A stretch of DNA of 51,237 nucleotides. It comes from Pseudopelagicola sp. Lineage in GTDB: Bacteria; Pseudomonadota; Alphaproteobacteria; Rhodobacterales; Rhodobacteraceae. The stretch lies in NCBI GenBank assembly GCA_026195905.1, contig JAPHRE010000051.1:1-51237 (forward strand), read 5' to 3'. The position numbers were made by a program, and so were the translations under genes. The notes below the pieces were generated by a model. That model had not been told where the DNA came from and did no database searches. It saw nothing but the letters and a program-made list of their open reading frames with translations. This document shows, in pieces, positions 7,676 to 15,510 of the stretch; within the stretch, counting starts at the first letter, position 1; each line of letters begins with the position of its first letter.

Positions 7676-9604
7676 ATGTCTGCCAGACCCGACACCCCGC
7701 TCCTTGACCGCGTGCATAGCCCCGCGGACCTCAAGCAATTCTCCGATGCCGAGCTGACGCAGCTTGCCGACGAATTGCGCGCCGAAACGATCTCGGCAGT
7801 GTCGGAAACCGGCGGCCACCTTGGCGCGGGCCTTGGCGTCGTTGAACTGACCGTGGCGCTGCATGCCATTTTCGACACCCCCAAGGACAAACTGGTCTGG
7901 GACGTGGGCCACCAATGCTACCCGCATAAAATCCTTACCGGACGACGCGACCGCATCCGCACCCTGCGCCAGAAAGGCGGCCTCTCGGGCTTTACCAAGC
8001 GGAGCGAGAACGTCCACGACCCCTTCGGCGCAGGCCATAGCTCAACCTCGATCTCCGCCGCCCTCGGCTTTGCCGTGGCGCGCGATCTTGGCGGCTCCTG
8101 CGAAGGCGGGCTTGGCGATGCCATCGCGGTGATTGGCGATGGGTCAATCTCGGCCGGTATGGCCTATGAGGCGATGAACAACGCAGGCCACTTGGGCAAA
8201 CGCCTCTTTGTGGTGCTCAACGACAACGACATGTCGATCGCCCCACCCGTGGGCGCAATGTCCAATTACCTCTCGCGCCTCTACGCAGGCGAACCGTTTC
8301 AGGAACTCCGCGCCGCCGCCAAGGGCGCGGTCTCGCTCCTGCCCGAACCGTTCCGCGAAGGCGCCAAACGCGCCAAGGAAATGCTCAAGGGCATGACCGT
8401 CGGCGGCACCCTGTTTGAGGAACTCGGCTTTTCCTATATCGGCCCCATCGACGGGCACGACATGGATCAACTCCTGCCCATCCTGCGCACCATCCACCAG
8501 CGCGCCACCGGGCCGGTGATGCTTCATATCATCACCAAAAAAGGCAAGGGCTATGCCCCCGCCGAAAACGCCCGCGACCGGGGCCACGCTACGGCGAAAT
8601 TCGACGTGCCAACCGGCAAACAGCACAAAGCCCCCTCCAACGCGCCCTCCTATACCTCGGTCTTTGGCAAGGCGCTTGTCGACGAGGCCGCCCGTGATAA
8701 CCGCATCTGCGCCGTGACCGCCGCCATGCCCGACGGCACCGGCCTCAACCTCTTTGCCGAACGCTATCCAAGCCGCTGTTTCGACGTGGCGATTGCCGAA
8801 CAACACGGCGTGACATTCTCCGCCGCGCTTGCCGCCGGAGGGATGAAACCCTTCTGCGCCATGTATTCGACCTTCCTGCAACGCGGCTATGACCAGGTCG
8901 TGCATGACGTCGCCGTGCAGCGCCTTCCGGTGCGTTTCGCCATCGACCGCGCGGGCCTTGTCGGCGCAGATGGCGCGACCCACGCCGGAAGTTTCGACAT
9001 CGCCTTCATGGCCAACCTGCCCGGCATGACCGTCATGGCCGCCGCCGACGAGGCCGAACTGATGCACATGGTCGCCACCGCCGTGGCCCATGACGATGGA
9101 CCCATCGCCTTTCGCTATCCGCGCGGCGAAGGTGTTGGCGTCGACCTGCCCGAACGCGGCACGCCGCTTGAAATCGGCAAGGGCCGGATGATCCAGACCG
9201 GCAAACGCGTCGCCCTCCTTTCGTTCGGAACCCGCCTCGAAGAGGTCCGCAAAGCCGCCGAGGCGCTCTCGGCCCGTGGCATCACACCAACCATCGCCGA
9301 CGCCCGCTTTGCCAAACCGCTCGACGCCGAGATGATCCTCGGCCTTGCCGCCGATCATGAGGCGCTCATCACCATCGAAGAAGGCGCCATCGGCGGTTTC
9401 GGCTCACATGTGGCCCAGCTTCTGGCCGAAAATGGGGTCTTTGATAACGGGCTGAAATACCGCTCTATGGTTCTGCCCGATACGTTCATCGACCATGCCA
9501 GCCCCGTCGACATGTATGCCGATGCCGCGATGAATGCCGACCATATCGAAGCCAAAGTCCTCGACACGCTCGGCATCGCCCAAATCGGTAGCAAACGCGC
9601 CTAA
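7676..9604 (+). CDS. dxs: 1-deoxy-D-xylulose-5-phosphate synthase
   Basis: A 642-residue thiamine-diphosphate enzyme that joins pyruvate and glyceraldehyde 3-phosphate in the first step of the MEP isoprenoid pathway. Landmarks include [15 protein letters not shown], the ThDP/Mg motif [41 protein letters not shown] and FRYPRGEG. Full family length. It is the last gene of xseB-ispA-dxs and ends facing a convergent small gene. No thiamine riboswitch is seen before it; the preceding gap is only 18 bases. Confidence 0.96.
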   Translation: MSARPDTPLLDRVHSPADLKQFSDAELTQLADELRAETISAVSETGGHLGAGLGVVELTVALHAIFDTPKDKLVWDVGHQCYPHKILTGRRDRIRTLRQKGGLSGFTKRSENVHDPFGAGHSSTSISAALGFAVARDLGGSCEGGLGDAIAVIGDGSISAGMAYEAMNNAGHLGKRLFVVLNDNDMSIAPPVGAMSNYLSRLYAGEPFQELRAAAKGAVSLLPEPFREGAKRAKEMLKGMTVGGTLFEELGFSYIGPIDGHDMDQLLPILRTIHQRATGPVMLHIITKKGKGYAPAENARDRGHATAKFDVPTGKQHKAPSNAPSYTSVFGKALVDEAARDNRICAVTAAMPDGTGLNLFAERYPSRCFDVAIAEQHGVTFSAALAAGGMKPFCAMYSTFLQRGYDQVVHDVAVQRLPVRFAIDRAGLVGADGATHAGSFDIAFMANLPGMTVMAAADEAELMHMVATAVAHDDGPIAFRYPRGEGVGVDLPERGTPLEIGKGRMIQTGKRVALLSFGTRLEEVRKAAEALSARGITPTIADARFAKPLDAEMILGLAADHEALITIEEGAIGGFGSHVAQLLAENGVFDNGLKYRSMVLPDTFIDHASPVDMYADAAMNADHIEAKVLDTLGIAQIGSKRA

Positions 9605-9685
9605 GTGTTTGGCAGAGAATCAGAAATACCTACTTTAACCGATTGAAATCATTCATTGATTCATTTTGGGATTAGCGATACTGTA

Positions 9686-9725
9686 AAGAAAAGGGACGGC
9701 CCCACCTGCAAGTAGAACCGTCCCT
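9686..9725 (-). terminator. Rho-independent terminator of the 39-aa gene
   Basis: Read on the minus strand, AGGGACGG (9725-9718) pairs perfectly with CCGTCCCT (9699-9692) over an 18-base loop and is followed by TTTTCTTT. It starts 12 bases after the small gene's stop codon. The T-tract is only on the minus-strand side, so it serves the small gene rather than dxs. Confidence 0.75.
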
Positions 9726-9737
9726 AAAGCCTACTCT

Positions 9738-9857
9738 TTATTTCGGCTTCTTGATGGTCTCAACAACATGAGTGTTCTTCTGTTGTTGAGCCTTCTTGAC
9801 CGTCGTGAAGCGACCAGTCTTGGCGCTCCGTCCAATCTTTCTAGTGCCTTTAGCCAT
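9738..9857 (-). CDS. Small basic protein, 39 residues, function unknown
   Basis: A 39-codon frame beginning MAKGTRKIGRSAKTGRF and ending TIKKPK. It has nine lysines and three arginines against one acidic residue. AAGGAG lies seven bases before the ATG, and a strong terminator follows the TAA, so it looks like an independent transcription unit. The pattern IGR[SD]AKTGRF...VVETIK resembles very short basic proteins I recall as uncharacterised in other proteobacteria. No known function can be given. It has no membrane segment or signal peptide; nucleic-acid binding is possible from charge only. Confidence 0.75.
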   Translation of the reverse strand: MAKGTRKIGRSAKTGRFTTVKKAQQQKNTHVVETIKKPK

Positions 9858-9971
9858 GAGATTTCTCCTTATGCCAAAGAGACGGGTCGGGCCCGCCACC
9901 CTCGATGCCGAGTTGCACCGCCCGTATCAGTGCTCATCGAATCTTAGGTCACGTTGTCAAAATAGTGTGCT

Positions 9972-10009
9972 CGCTATGACGAGTCTAGATATTGCGACTC
10001 GTGTTAGCG
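9972..10009 (-). terminator. Hairpin directly after the SDR gene, probable terminator
   Basis: CGCTA-ACGAGTC pairs with GACTCGT-TAGCG (5 plus 7 bp interrupted by a 2x2 mismatch) around a 10-base loop. It abuts the SDR stop codon on the minus strand. A TTTT run follows only about ten bases later, so efficiency is uncertain. Confidence 0.5.
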
Positions 10010-10870
10010 TCACCCTCTATAAAGTGTGTCTTCCGCCGCCAAGATCGCGCGCAACCCGTCCATATGCGTCGGGTAGGCCAGTTCGACCCCAAGCTCGTCC
10101 TTGATCCGGTCATTCCTGACCCGCTTGCTATCGGCATAGAAACTGCGCGCCATCGGCGTCATGTCGGCCTCTTCAAACGGCACGGCGGGCGGCGGCGCGA
10201 TCCCAAGCAATTCGGCGGCATGTTCAAGAACAACCTCCGGCGGCTGCGGATCATCGTCACAGACGTTATAGATCCGCCCCGGATCGGGCCGCGCAATCGA
10301 CGCGTCCAGGACGCTGGCAATATCCTCGACATGGATGCGGCTAAAAATCTGGTTTTTCTTGATGACCCTCTGCGCGACCCCCCGCCGCAGCTTGGCAAAG
10401 GGGCCGCGACCGGGGCCATAGATCCCTGCAAGGCGAAACACATGCACCGGCAGACCGTCCACCCCAAGCCACTCGCGTTCTGCCAAAACCCGCCGCTGGC
10501 CACGCTCCGTCGCCGGGCCGGTCGGCGTCTCTTCATCGACCCAGCCGCCATCGTGATCGCCATAAACCCCGGTCGTCGAGAGGTAGCCAACCCAATCAGG
10601 CCGCGCCGCCGCCAGCGCCGCGCGCCCCTCGCGCAGCACCGGATCGCCGTCGCCATCCGGCGCGATCGAGGTCAGCACATGGCTCACCCCCTCTAGCGCC
10701 TTGCCCAGATCACAGGGCCAGAGCAGCGGCTCAACCCCTTCGGCGCGCATCGCAACGGTCTTATCCGCCGACCGCGTTGTGCCAATCACGCGCCAGCCCT
10801 GCGGGATCAACCGCCGCGCCAGCGCCTGCGCCGAAAATCCATACCCAAGACAGAGAAGTGTTTTATCCAT
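10010..10870 (-). CDS. SDR-family NAD(P)-binding protein (epimerase/dehydratase-like)
   Basis: A 286-residue protein with an N-terminal Rossmann signature (LCLGYGFSAQALARRL, about residues 5-20). Further features are STTGVYGDHDGGWVDE, FRLAGIYGPGR, FSRIHVEDIA and YNVCDDDPQ, as in the atypical extended SDR group related to YeeZ. The usual YxxxK catalytic pair is not obvious, which is common in that group. The ATG at 10870 is chosen because similarity begins there; an upstream in-frame extension looks non-coding. The substrate is unknown. Confidence 0.8.
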   Translation of the reverse strand: MDKTLLCLGYGFSAQALARRLIPQGWRVIGTTRSADKTVAMRAEGVEPLLWPCDLGKALEGVSHVLTSIAPDGDGDPVLREGRAALAAARPDWVGYLSTTGVYGDHDGGWVDEETPTGPATERGQRRVLAEREWLGVDGLPVHVFRLAGIYGPGRGPFAKLRRGVAQRVIKKNQIFSRIHVEDIASVLDASIARPDPGRIYNVCDDDPQPPEVVLEHAAELLGIAPPPAVPFEEADMTPMARSFYADSKRVRNDRIKDELGVELAYPTHMDGLRAILAAEDTLYRG

Positions 10871-11187
10871 GCCCGCACCCTGCCGCGCCGCGCCCCCCAC
10901 TGCAAGACCAAGCGAGAGGTGCCATCGGGCGACATAGTGCTGCGCCCCATAGCCAAAAATGCCGCGCGGCCCGCACACCACCCCGCACACCAAAAGGAAC
11001 GCCAACCCCGCCAAAGATGACATAACGCCGGGGCCAGGGTGCGGATTTCCGCCCTCTTGGTCAAAAAACAGTGGATAACCGCAGTTTTTCGCTATTTTTC
11101 GACGGACAATTCGTTGTGTTCCTCGGTTATATCCCCTTAAATGCCCCGACATGAGGCCCAACTTCGGGCAGACAAGGAGACCTGAAA
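10871..11187. other. 317-base divergent intergenic region between the SDR gene and HU
   Basis: I find no convincing gene here. The part next to the SDR gene is GC-rich and the part next to HU is AT-richer, as expected for a promoter region. An in-frame minus-strand extension of the SDR frame exists but lacks family similarity. Confidence 0.5.
11114..11142 (+). promoter_or_regulatory. Candidate housekeeping promoter for the HU gene
   Basis: TTGTGT (11114-11119) and TTAAAT (11137-11142) are separated by 17 bases and lie 45 bases upstream of the HU start. The match to sigma-70 hexamers is moderate. Confidence 0.35.
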
Positions 11188-11475
11188 ATGGCAAAACCGA
11201 TGACCAAGACCCAACTCGTTGCCGCTCTGGCCGAAGAAATGGGCTCTGACAAGAAATCCGCAAGCGCCGCACTCGAAGCCGTGTGCGCCGTTATCACCCG
11301 CGAAGTATCCGGCGGCGGTGCCGTGACTCTTCCCGGCGTTGGCAAAATCTACTGCCGCGAGCGCCCCGAGCGCATGGTGCGCAACCCCGCCACCGGCGAG
11401 CAGATCAAGAAAGAGGCCGACAAGGTGGTCAAGATGACCATCGCCAAGGCTCTGAAGGACAGCGTCAACGGCTGA
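11188..11475 (+). CDS. hup: HU-family nucleoid DNA-binding protein
   Basis: A 95-residue HU/IHF-family protein. It begins with the helical dimer core (KTQLVAALAEEMGSDKKSASAALEAV), continues with the beta-strand PGVGKIYCRERPERMVRNPATGEQI, in which RNPATGE is the DNA-bending arm signature, and ends VKMTIAKALKDSV. It shapes the nucleoid and bends DNA without strong sequence specificity. AAGGAG precedes the ATG, and a strong terminator follows, so it is monocistronic. Confidence 0.93.
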   Translation: MAKPMTKTQLVAALAEEMGSDKKSASAALEAVCAVITREVSGGGAVTLPGVGKIYCRERPERMVRNPATGEQIKKEADKVVKMTIAKALKDSVNG

Positions 11476-11497
11476 TCCCTTCATCGAAGGTTTTTGG

Positions 11498-11525
11498 AAA
11501 GGGTCGCCTTTGGGCGGCCCTTTTT
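11498..11525 (+). terminator. Rho-independent terminator of HU
   Basis: AAAGGGTCGCC and GGCGGCCCTTT form a near-perfect stem over a short loop. The hairpin is followed by TTTTT, 22 bases after the HU stop. Confidence 0.88.
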
Positions 11526-11616
11526 CGTGGCTATCGCTGATCCCGAAAAGGCATGATTGAAAGCACGGTGCATTAACCATCGTGCGCAGGCTTAAACCCG
11601 GTTTTCCCGGCTTTCG

Positions 11617-11660
11617 CACCGCCGCAATACCGACGTGATACAGACGCGATGCAGATGTGC
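11617..11660. repeat. Array of four 11-bp units, copy A
   Basis: Four consecutive 11-base units with consensus TACMGACGYRA (CACCGCCGCAA, TACCGACGTGA, TACAGACGCGA, TGCAGATGTGC). They lie between the HU terminator and the second EamA gene, 119 bases before its ATG. The same array in the same strand orientation, with only a few differences, lies at 26373-26416 between gltD and gltB. The 11-base period is close to one turn of B-DNA. Confidence 0.65.
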
Positions 11661-11779
11661 GTTTTCCCTTCCCAGAAAGGCGTTAACCCTGATTCGCCGC
11701 AGCTATGACGAGGCTTGGCTTGCGGGTCAGCGCACAATGCGTTTACATCCCGGCAAGGTTAACCTGTGAGGCACATCCC

Positions 11780-12655
11780 ATGGACTTTCGCGCAATCGGC
11801 ATGGGCCTCTTGTTTGCTCTGATCTGGTCATCGGCCTTTACCTCGGCCCGCATCATCGTCGCCGACGCCCCGCCCTTCGCGATCTCCGCCATCCGCTTTG
11901 CCATCGCCGGAATGATCGGCATCCTGATTGCCCGCGTCATGGGCCAGACATGGACCCTGACCCGCGCACAATGGCGCGCGACCTTTGTCTTTGGCCTGTG
12001 CCAGAACGCGCTTTATCTCGGGCTGAATTTCCTTGCCATGACGACCGTCGAGGCCTCCCTCGCCTCGATCATCGCCTCGTCCATGCCCCTCATTGTCGCC
12101 TTTGCAGGCTGGGCTTTTCTCTCGGAACGGCTGAGCAAACTGGCCGCGCTCGGCCTTGTCCTCGGCTTTGCCGGGGTGATCCTCATCATGGGCGCGCGGA
12201 TGGGCGATGGGGTTGATATGATCGGCGTCGCCTATTGCCTGATTGCCGCTGTCGCCCTTGCCGTCGCAACCCTGACAATGCGCGGCGTGACAGGCGGCGA
12301 AAACATGATGATGATCATCGGCTTACAGATGTTCGTCGGGGCCATCGTGCTCTTCTTTGCATCGCTTCTATTCGAGACATGGGAGTTCAACTGGAACCCC
12401 CGCATGCTCACCGCGCTGACCTATACGATCTTCGCGCCGGGGCTTCTTGCGACCTTCATCTGGTTCGCCCTCGTGCGCCGGATCGGCGCGGTCAAGGCCG
12501 CGACCTTCCATTTTCTCAACCCGTTTTTCGGCGTTGCCATTGCTGCGGTTCTTCTTGGGGAAACCCTTAGAATCATGGACATAATCGGCGTTGCCATTAT
12601 CTCCGCCGGGATCCTCGCCGTGCAGCTTTCGAAACAAACCTACACGCCCAAGTGA
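11780..12655 (+). CDS. EamA/DMT-family transporter
   Basis: A 291-residue membrane protein with ten predicted helices in two EamA repeats (RIIVADAPPFAISAIRFAIAG in the first, FIWFALVRRIGAVKAATFHFLNP in the second). The ATG at 11780 places the first helix at the N terminus. The family exports small metabolites such as amino acids; this member's substrate is unknown. It is not a recent copy of the EamA protein at 802-1722, as the sequences differ throughout. No clear terminator separates it from the following CcdA-like gene. Confidence 0.85.
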   Translation: MDFRAIGMGLLFALIWSSAFTSARIIVADAPPFAISAIRFAIAGMIGILIARVMGQTWTLTRAQWRATFVFGLCQNALYLGLNFLAMTTVEASLASIIASSMPLIVAFAGWAFLSERLSKLAALGLVLGFAGVILIMGARMGDGVDMIGVAYCLIAAVALAVATLTMRGVTGGENMMMIIGLQMFVGAIVLFFASLLFETWEFNWNPRMLTALTYTIFAPGLLATFIWFALVRRIGAVKAATFHFLNPFFGVAIAAVLLGETLRIMDIIGVAIISAGILAVQLSKQTYTPK

Positions 12656-12669
12656 TCGCCCGTCAGTAG

Positions 12670-12709
12670 CTTTGACATGACAAACCCGCACCGGCGCGGC
12701 ATGTCAAAG
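12670..12709 (+). promoter_or_regulatory. Perfect 10-bp inverted repeat just before the ccdA-like start codon
   Basis: CTTTGACATG (12670-12679) and CATGTCAAAG (12700-12709) are exact reverse complements separated by 20 bases. The second arm ends two bases before the ATG at 12712, and no good Shine-Dalgarno is visible outside the structure. It could be an operator or an mRNA hairpin limiting ribosome access. Confidence 0.45.
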
Positions 12710-12711
12710 TC

Positions 12712-13425
12712 ATGGAACTTGTCTTTGCATATGCCGCCGGTCTACTGACCCTGATAAACCCCTGCGTCCTGCCGGTGTTGCCCATCGTGCTTGCGACCGC
12801 GCTTCAGGCCTCGCGCCACGGCCCGGCCGCGCTGGCGCTTGGTATGTCGCTCTCATTTGTGGGGCTTGGCCTTGGGGTGACGGTCTTTGGCTATGCTCTC
12901 GGCCTGACGCAGGAAGACATCGCCAAAGGCGGCGCGGCCCTGATGATCGGCTTTGGCCTGATCCTTCTCGTGCCCCGCTTTTCCGCCGCCTTCTCAACCG
13001 CCACAGCCGGGGTCGCCTCTTCCGCCGATACCGGCCTTGATAGCGTCGACCGCTCGACCCTCCGGGGTCAGTTCCTCGGCGGTATCCTCCTCGGAGCCGT
13101 CTGGAGCCCCTGCGTCGGCCCAACACTCGGCGGCGCGATTTCCCTCGCCAGTCAGGGCGCCAATCTTCTCTGGGCCGGGCTTATCATGGTCGCCTTTGCC
13201 CTTGGTGTCTCGACGATCATCCTCGTGCTCGGCTATGGCGCGCGCTCTGCCCTGCAACGCCGTCAGGCGCTCATGCGCCGCATCGCCAACGCCGCGCGCC
13301 CGGCGATGGGCGGGGTGTTTGTCGCCGTTGGCCTCGCCCTTCTGTTCAACCTGCATCACATGGTCGAGGCATGGCTGCTCGACGTGATGCCCGGCTGGCT
13401 CCTTGATCTCTCTGTATCCATCTGA
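12712..13425 (+). CDS. CcdA-like thiol:disulfide transmembrane protein
   Basis: A 237-residue six-helix membrane protein of the CcdA/DsbD family. The paired redox cysteines are in the expected places: C18 in NPCVLPVLP and C134 in SPCVGPTLG. Such proteins carry reducing equivalents from cytoplasmic thioredoxin to periplasmic partners, for example in cytochrome c maturation or oxidative repair. The gene for a thioredoxin-fold protein with an export signal starts 17 bases downstream and is the likely partner. The ATG at 12712 fits the family N terminus. A perfect inverted repeat lies immediately before the start. Confidence 0.85.
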   Translation: MELVFAYAAGLLTLINPCVLPVLPIVLATALQASRHGPAALALGMSLSFVGLGLGVTVFGYALGLTQEDIAKGGAALMIGFGLILLVPRFSAAFSTATAGVASSADTGLDSVDRSTLRGQFLGGILLGAVWSPCVGPTLGGAISLASQGANLLWAGLIMVAFALGVSTIILVLGYGARSALQRRQALMRRIANAARPAMGGVFVAVGLALLFNLHHMVEAWLLDVMPGWLLDLSVSI

Positions 13426-13442
13426 CCTAAAAGGAAAACTCT

Positions 13443-13853
13443 ATGAAACGTCGCGATTTCCTCGTCCTCTCCGCCGCAACGCTCGCCCTGCCCCGTGCCG
13501 CTTTTGCTGCGCCGCTCGACTATACGCCGGGCCTTGTCGATGCCCGCCTTGCCGCCGGTGAAACCGTCTTCCTGGACTTCAAGGCAAGCTGGTGCGGCAC
13601 CTGCAAAGCGCAGGAAAAAGTCATCAACGCGCTCAAGGCCGACAACCCGGCCTATGAGGCGAATATCACCTTCGTGAATGTGGATTGGGACGACTATGCC
13701 AAGGCCAATCTAACCCGTCGCCTGCAAATCCCCCGCCGCTCGACGCTCGTCGTTCTGCGCGGTGAGGATGAGCTTGGCCGTGTTGTCGCCGATACCTCGC
13801 GTGAGGGGATCAAATCGCTCATGGATACCGCGCTCAAGGCGGCGATGGCCTGA
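13443..13853 (+). CDS. Exported thioredoxin-fold protein, likely Tat substrate
   Basis: A 136-residue protein with a thioredoxin active site WCGTC (C51 and C54) followed by NVDWDDYAKANLTRRLQIPRRSTLVV. This matches the DsbD C-terminal/thioredoxin_7 type. The N terminus KRRDFLVLSAATLALPRAAFA has a twin-arginine motif (RRDFL) and a cleavage site near residue 22, so export by Tat is likely. It follows the CcdA-like gene by 17 bases. The pair probably forms a split DsbD that delivers electrons to periplasmic targets, but the targets are not known. Confidence 0.85.
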   Translation: MKRRDFLVLSAATLALPRAAFAAPLDYTPGLVDARLAAGETVFLDFKASWCGTCKAQEKVINALKADNPAYEANITFVNVDWDDYAKANLTRRLQIPRRSTLVVLRGEDELGRVVADTSREGIKSLMDTALKAAMA

Positions 13854-13866
13854 TCCCCTCTCGGGG

Positions 13867-14388
13867 CTAGTTTGCCAAAAGCGCCTCGATCTCCTTGGTG
13901 ATCGCCCCGGCAAGCGGCTTGGTCCGCGACCGATACGTCGCCGCGACCGACCCGTCCGGGGCGATCAGAACCTTGTTGAAATTCCAACGCGGCGCAAAGC
14001 CTTCCTCGGCCTTCAATGAGGCAAAAAACGGGTGCGCCTCGGCCCCGCGTACATGGGTCATACCCGTCATCGGCATGTCGATGCCAAAGGTCATTTCGCA
14101 GAACTCTTTGACCTCTTCGTTGCTGCCAAGCTCTTGGCGAAAGTCATCAGACGGCACCGCCAGGACAACCAACCCCCGGTCGCGATAGCGTTCATAAAGC
14201 GTCTGAAGCCCTTCATATTGCGGGGTATACCCACAGCGTGAGGCGGTATTGACGACAAGAACCGGCTGCCCTGCCCAATCCGAAATCCGCAAGCTGCCGC
14301 CGTCGATATTCTCGAACGGCGCATCGAGGTCGAGGGCCATAACCGGTGCGGCAAACACCGCGAGGAAACAGGCAAAGATCAAACGCAT
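13867..14388 (-). CDS. Glutathione peroxidase family protein with signal peptide
   Basis: A 173-residue protein. The first 18 residues ([18 protein letters not shown]) form a signal peptide, so the enzyme is probably periplasmic. The peroxidatic cysteine is C52 in [13 protein letters not shown], and the tryptophan motif is present as PRWNFNK. The usual catalytic glutamine of the FPCNQFG motif is not conserved (the region reads VPSDDF). The family reduces peroxides with glutathione or thioredoxin; here a periplasmic thioredoxin-like donor is encoded by the convergent neighbour. It is divergent from msrB. Confidence 0.87.
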   Translation of the reverse strand: MRLIFACFLAVFAAPVMALDLDAPFENIDGGSLRISDWAGQPVLVVNTASRCGYTPQYEGLQTLYERYRDRGLVVLAVPSDDFRQELGSNEEVKEFCEMTFGIDMPMTGMTHVRGAEAHPFFASLKAEEGFAPRWNFNKVLIAPDGSVAATYRSRTKPLAGAITKEIEALLAN

Positions 14389-14527
14389 GAGGGACTCCCT
14401 TTTTGCATGTTTATACGCAACAGAGGCCGCTTTGGATCACCTTTACGTCAAACCCTGCAACAAGGTATTTGTATTTCCAGCCAGAGCGCCATCTATTGAT
14501 CCAGCGAAACAGGATACGGAGGCCGCA

Positions 14528-14983
14528 TTGACCACTTACCGAAAAACCCCCGAGGCCGTGGCCGCGCTCACGGAAGAACAATACTGGGTCACTCAAGAAA
14601 GCGGAACCGAACGCCCCGGAACCGGCGCGCTCCTGCACAATAAGGAGCCGGGCATCTATGTCGATATCGTCTCGGGCGAGCCTCTTTTTGCCTCGTCCGA
14701 CAAGTTCGAGTCCGGCTGCGGCTGGCCAAGTTTCACCAAGCCGATCAACCCCGCCCACGTGACCGAACATCACGACTCGACTCATGGCATGATCCGCACC
14801 GAAGTCCGCTCAACCGCGGGCGATAGCCACCTTGGCCATGTCTTCCCGGATGGCCCCGTAGATCGTGGCGGCTTGCGCTATTGTATCAACTCGGCAAGCC
14901 TGCGCTTCGTGCATCGCGACGATATGGAGGTCGAAGGCTATGGGGTTTATATTTCGCAAGTGGAGGAGATCACACATGACTGA
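14528..14983 (+). CDS. msrB: Peptide-methionine (R)-S-oxide reductase
   Basis: A 151-residue MsrB that reduces the R epimer of methionine sulfoxide. The catalytic cysteine is C119 in [11 protein letters not shown], and a second cysteine (C64, SGCGWPSF) could act in resolving. The CxxC pairs that bind zinc in E. coli-type MsrB are absent ([14 protein letters not shown]), so this is the zinc-free form. The start is a TTG at 14528: GGAGG lies six bases before it, and the frame upstream bears no family similarity. It overlaps msrA by 8 bases. It has no signal peptide, so it is cytoplasmic. Confidence 0.9.
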   Translation: MTTYRKTPEAVAALTEEQYWVTQESGTERPGTGALLHNKEPGIYVDIVSGEPLFASSDKFESGCGWPSFTKPINPAHVTEHHDSTHGMIRTEVRSTAGDSHLGHVFPDGPVDRGGLRYCINSASLRFVHRDDMEVEGYGVYISQVEEITHD

Positions 14984-15473
14984 ACGCGCTGTATTGGCCG
15001 GTGGCTGTTTCTGGGGCATGCAAGACCTCATTCGCAAGATGGACGGCGTCGTGGGAACCCGCGTCGGCTATACCGGCGGCGACGTGCCCAACGCGACCTA
15101 TCGCAACCACGGCACCCATGCGGAAGGGATCGAAATCCTGTTTGATCCTGCCAGGATAAGCTACCGCGAGCTTCTCGAATTCTTCTTTCAGATCCACGAC
15201 CCGACAACACCAGACCAGCAAGGCAACGACCTTGGCATGTCCTACCGCTCAGCGATCTACTACGTGACCGAAGATCAAAAAGCCGTGGCGCTTGAGACCA
15301 TCGCAGATGTAGACGCCTCTGGCCTCTGGCCCGGCAAAGTCGTGACCGAAGTCGAGCCAGTGGGCGATTTTTGGCAGGCCGAGGAAGAACATCAGGACTA
15401 CCTCGAGAAATTCCCCAACGGCTATACCTGCCACTTCCCGCGCCCCGATTGGGTTTTGCCAAAACGCGGGTGA
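14976..15473 (+). CDS. msrA: Peptide-methionine (S)-S-oxide reductase
   Basis: A 165-residue MsrA that repairs the S epimer of methionine sulfoxide. The active-site motif is GCFWG with catalytic C11, followed by [12 protein letters not shown] and [34 protein letters not shown] precedes the ATG inside the end of msrB, and the two genes overlap by 8 bases, indicating translational coupling. Together they cover both sulfoxide epimers in the cytoplasm. Confidence 0.94.
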   Translation: MTERAVLAGGCFWGMQDLIRKMDGVVGTRVGYTGGDVPNATYRNHGTHAEGIEILFDPARISYRELLEFFFQIHDPTTPDQQGNDLGMSYRSAIYYVTEDQKAVALETIADVDASGLWPGKVVTEVEPVGDFWQAEEEHQDYLEKFPNGYTCHFPRPDWVLPKRG

Positions 15474-15478
15474 TCCAA

Positions 15479-15510
15479 GGTCATGCCCGGCGCGTATCAA
15501 GGGCATGACC
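15479..15510 (+). promoter_or_regulatory. Perfect 10-bp inverted repeat enclosing the photolyase start codon
   Basis: GGTCATGCCC (15479-15488) and GGGCATGACC (15501-15510) are exact reverse complements around a 12-base loop. The ATG of the photolyase gene (15505) is inside the second arm, and the weak Shine-Dalgarno (AAGG) touches it. It may hide the start site in mRNA, act as an msrA-end hairpin, or bind a protein. Confidence 0.45.

Noticed and set aside
10871-11064. Possible hydrophobic N-terminal extension or small gene before the SDR protein
   Set aside because: The frame is open but GC-rich and lacks a good ribosome-binding site, and SDR similarity begins exactly at the ATG at 10870.
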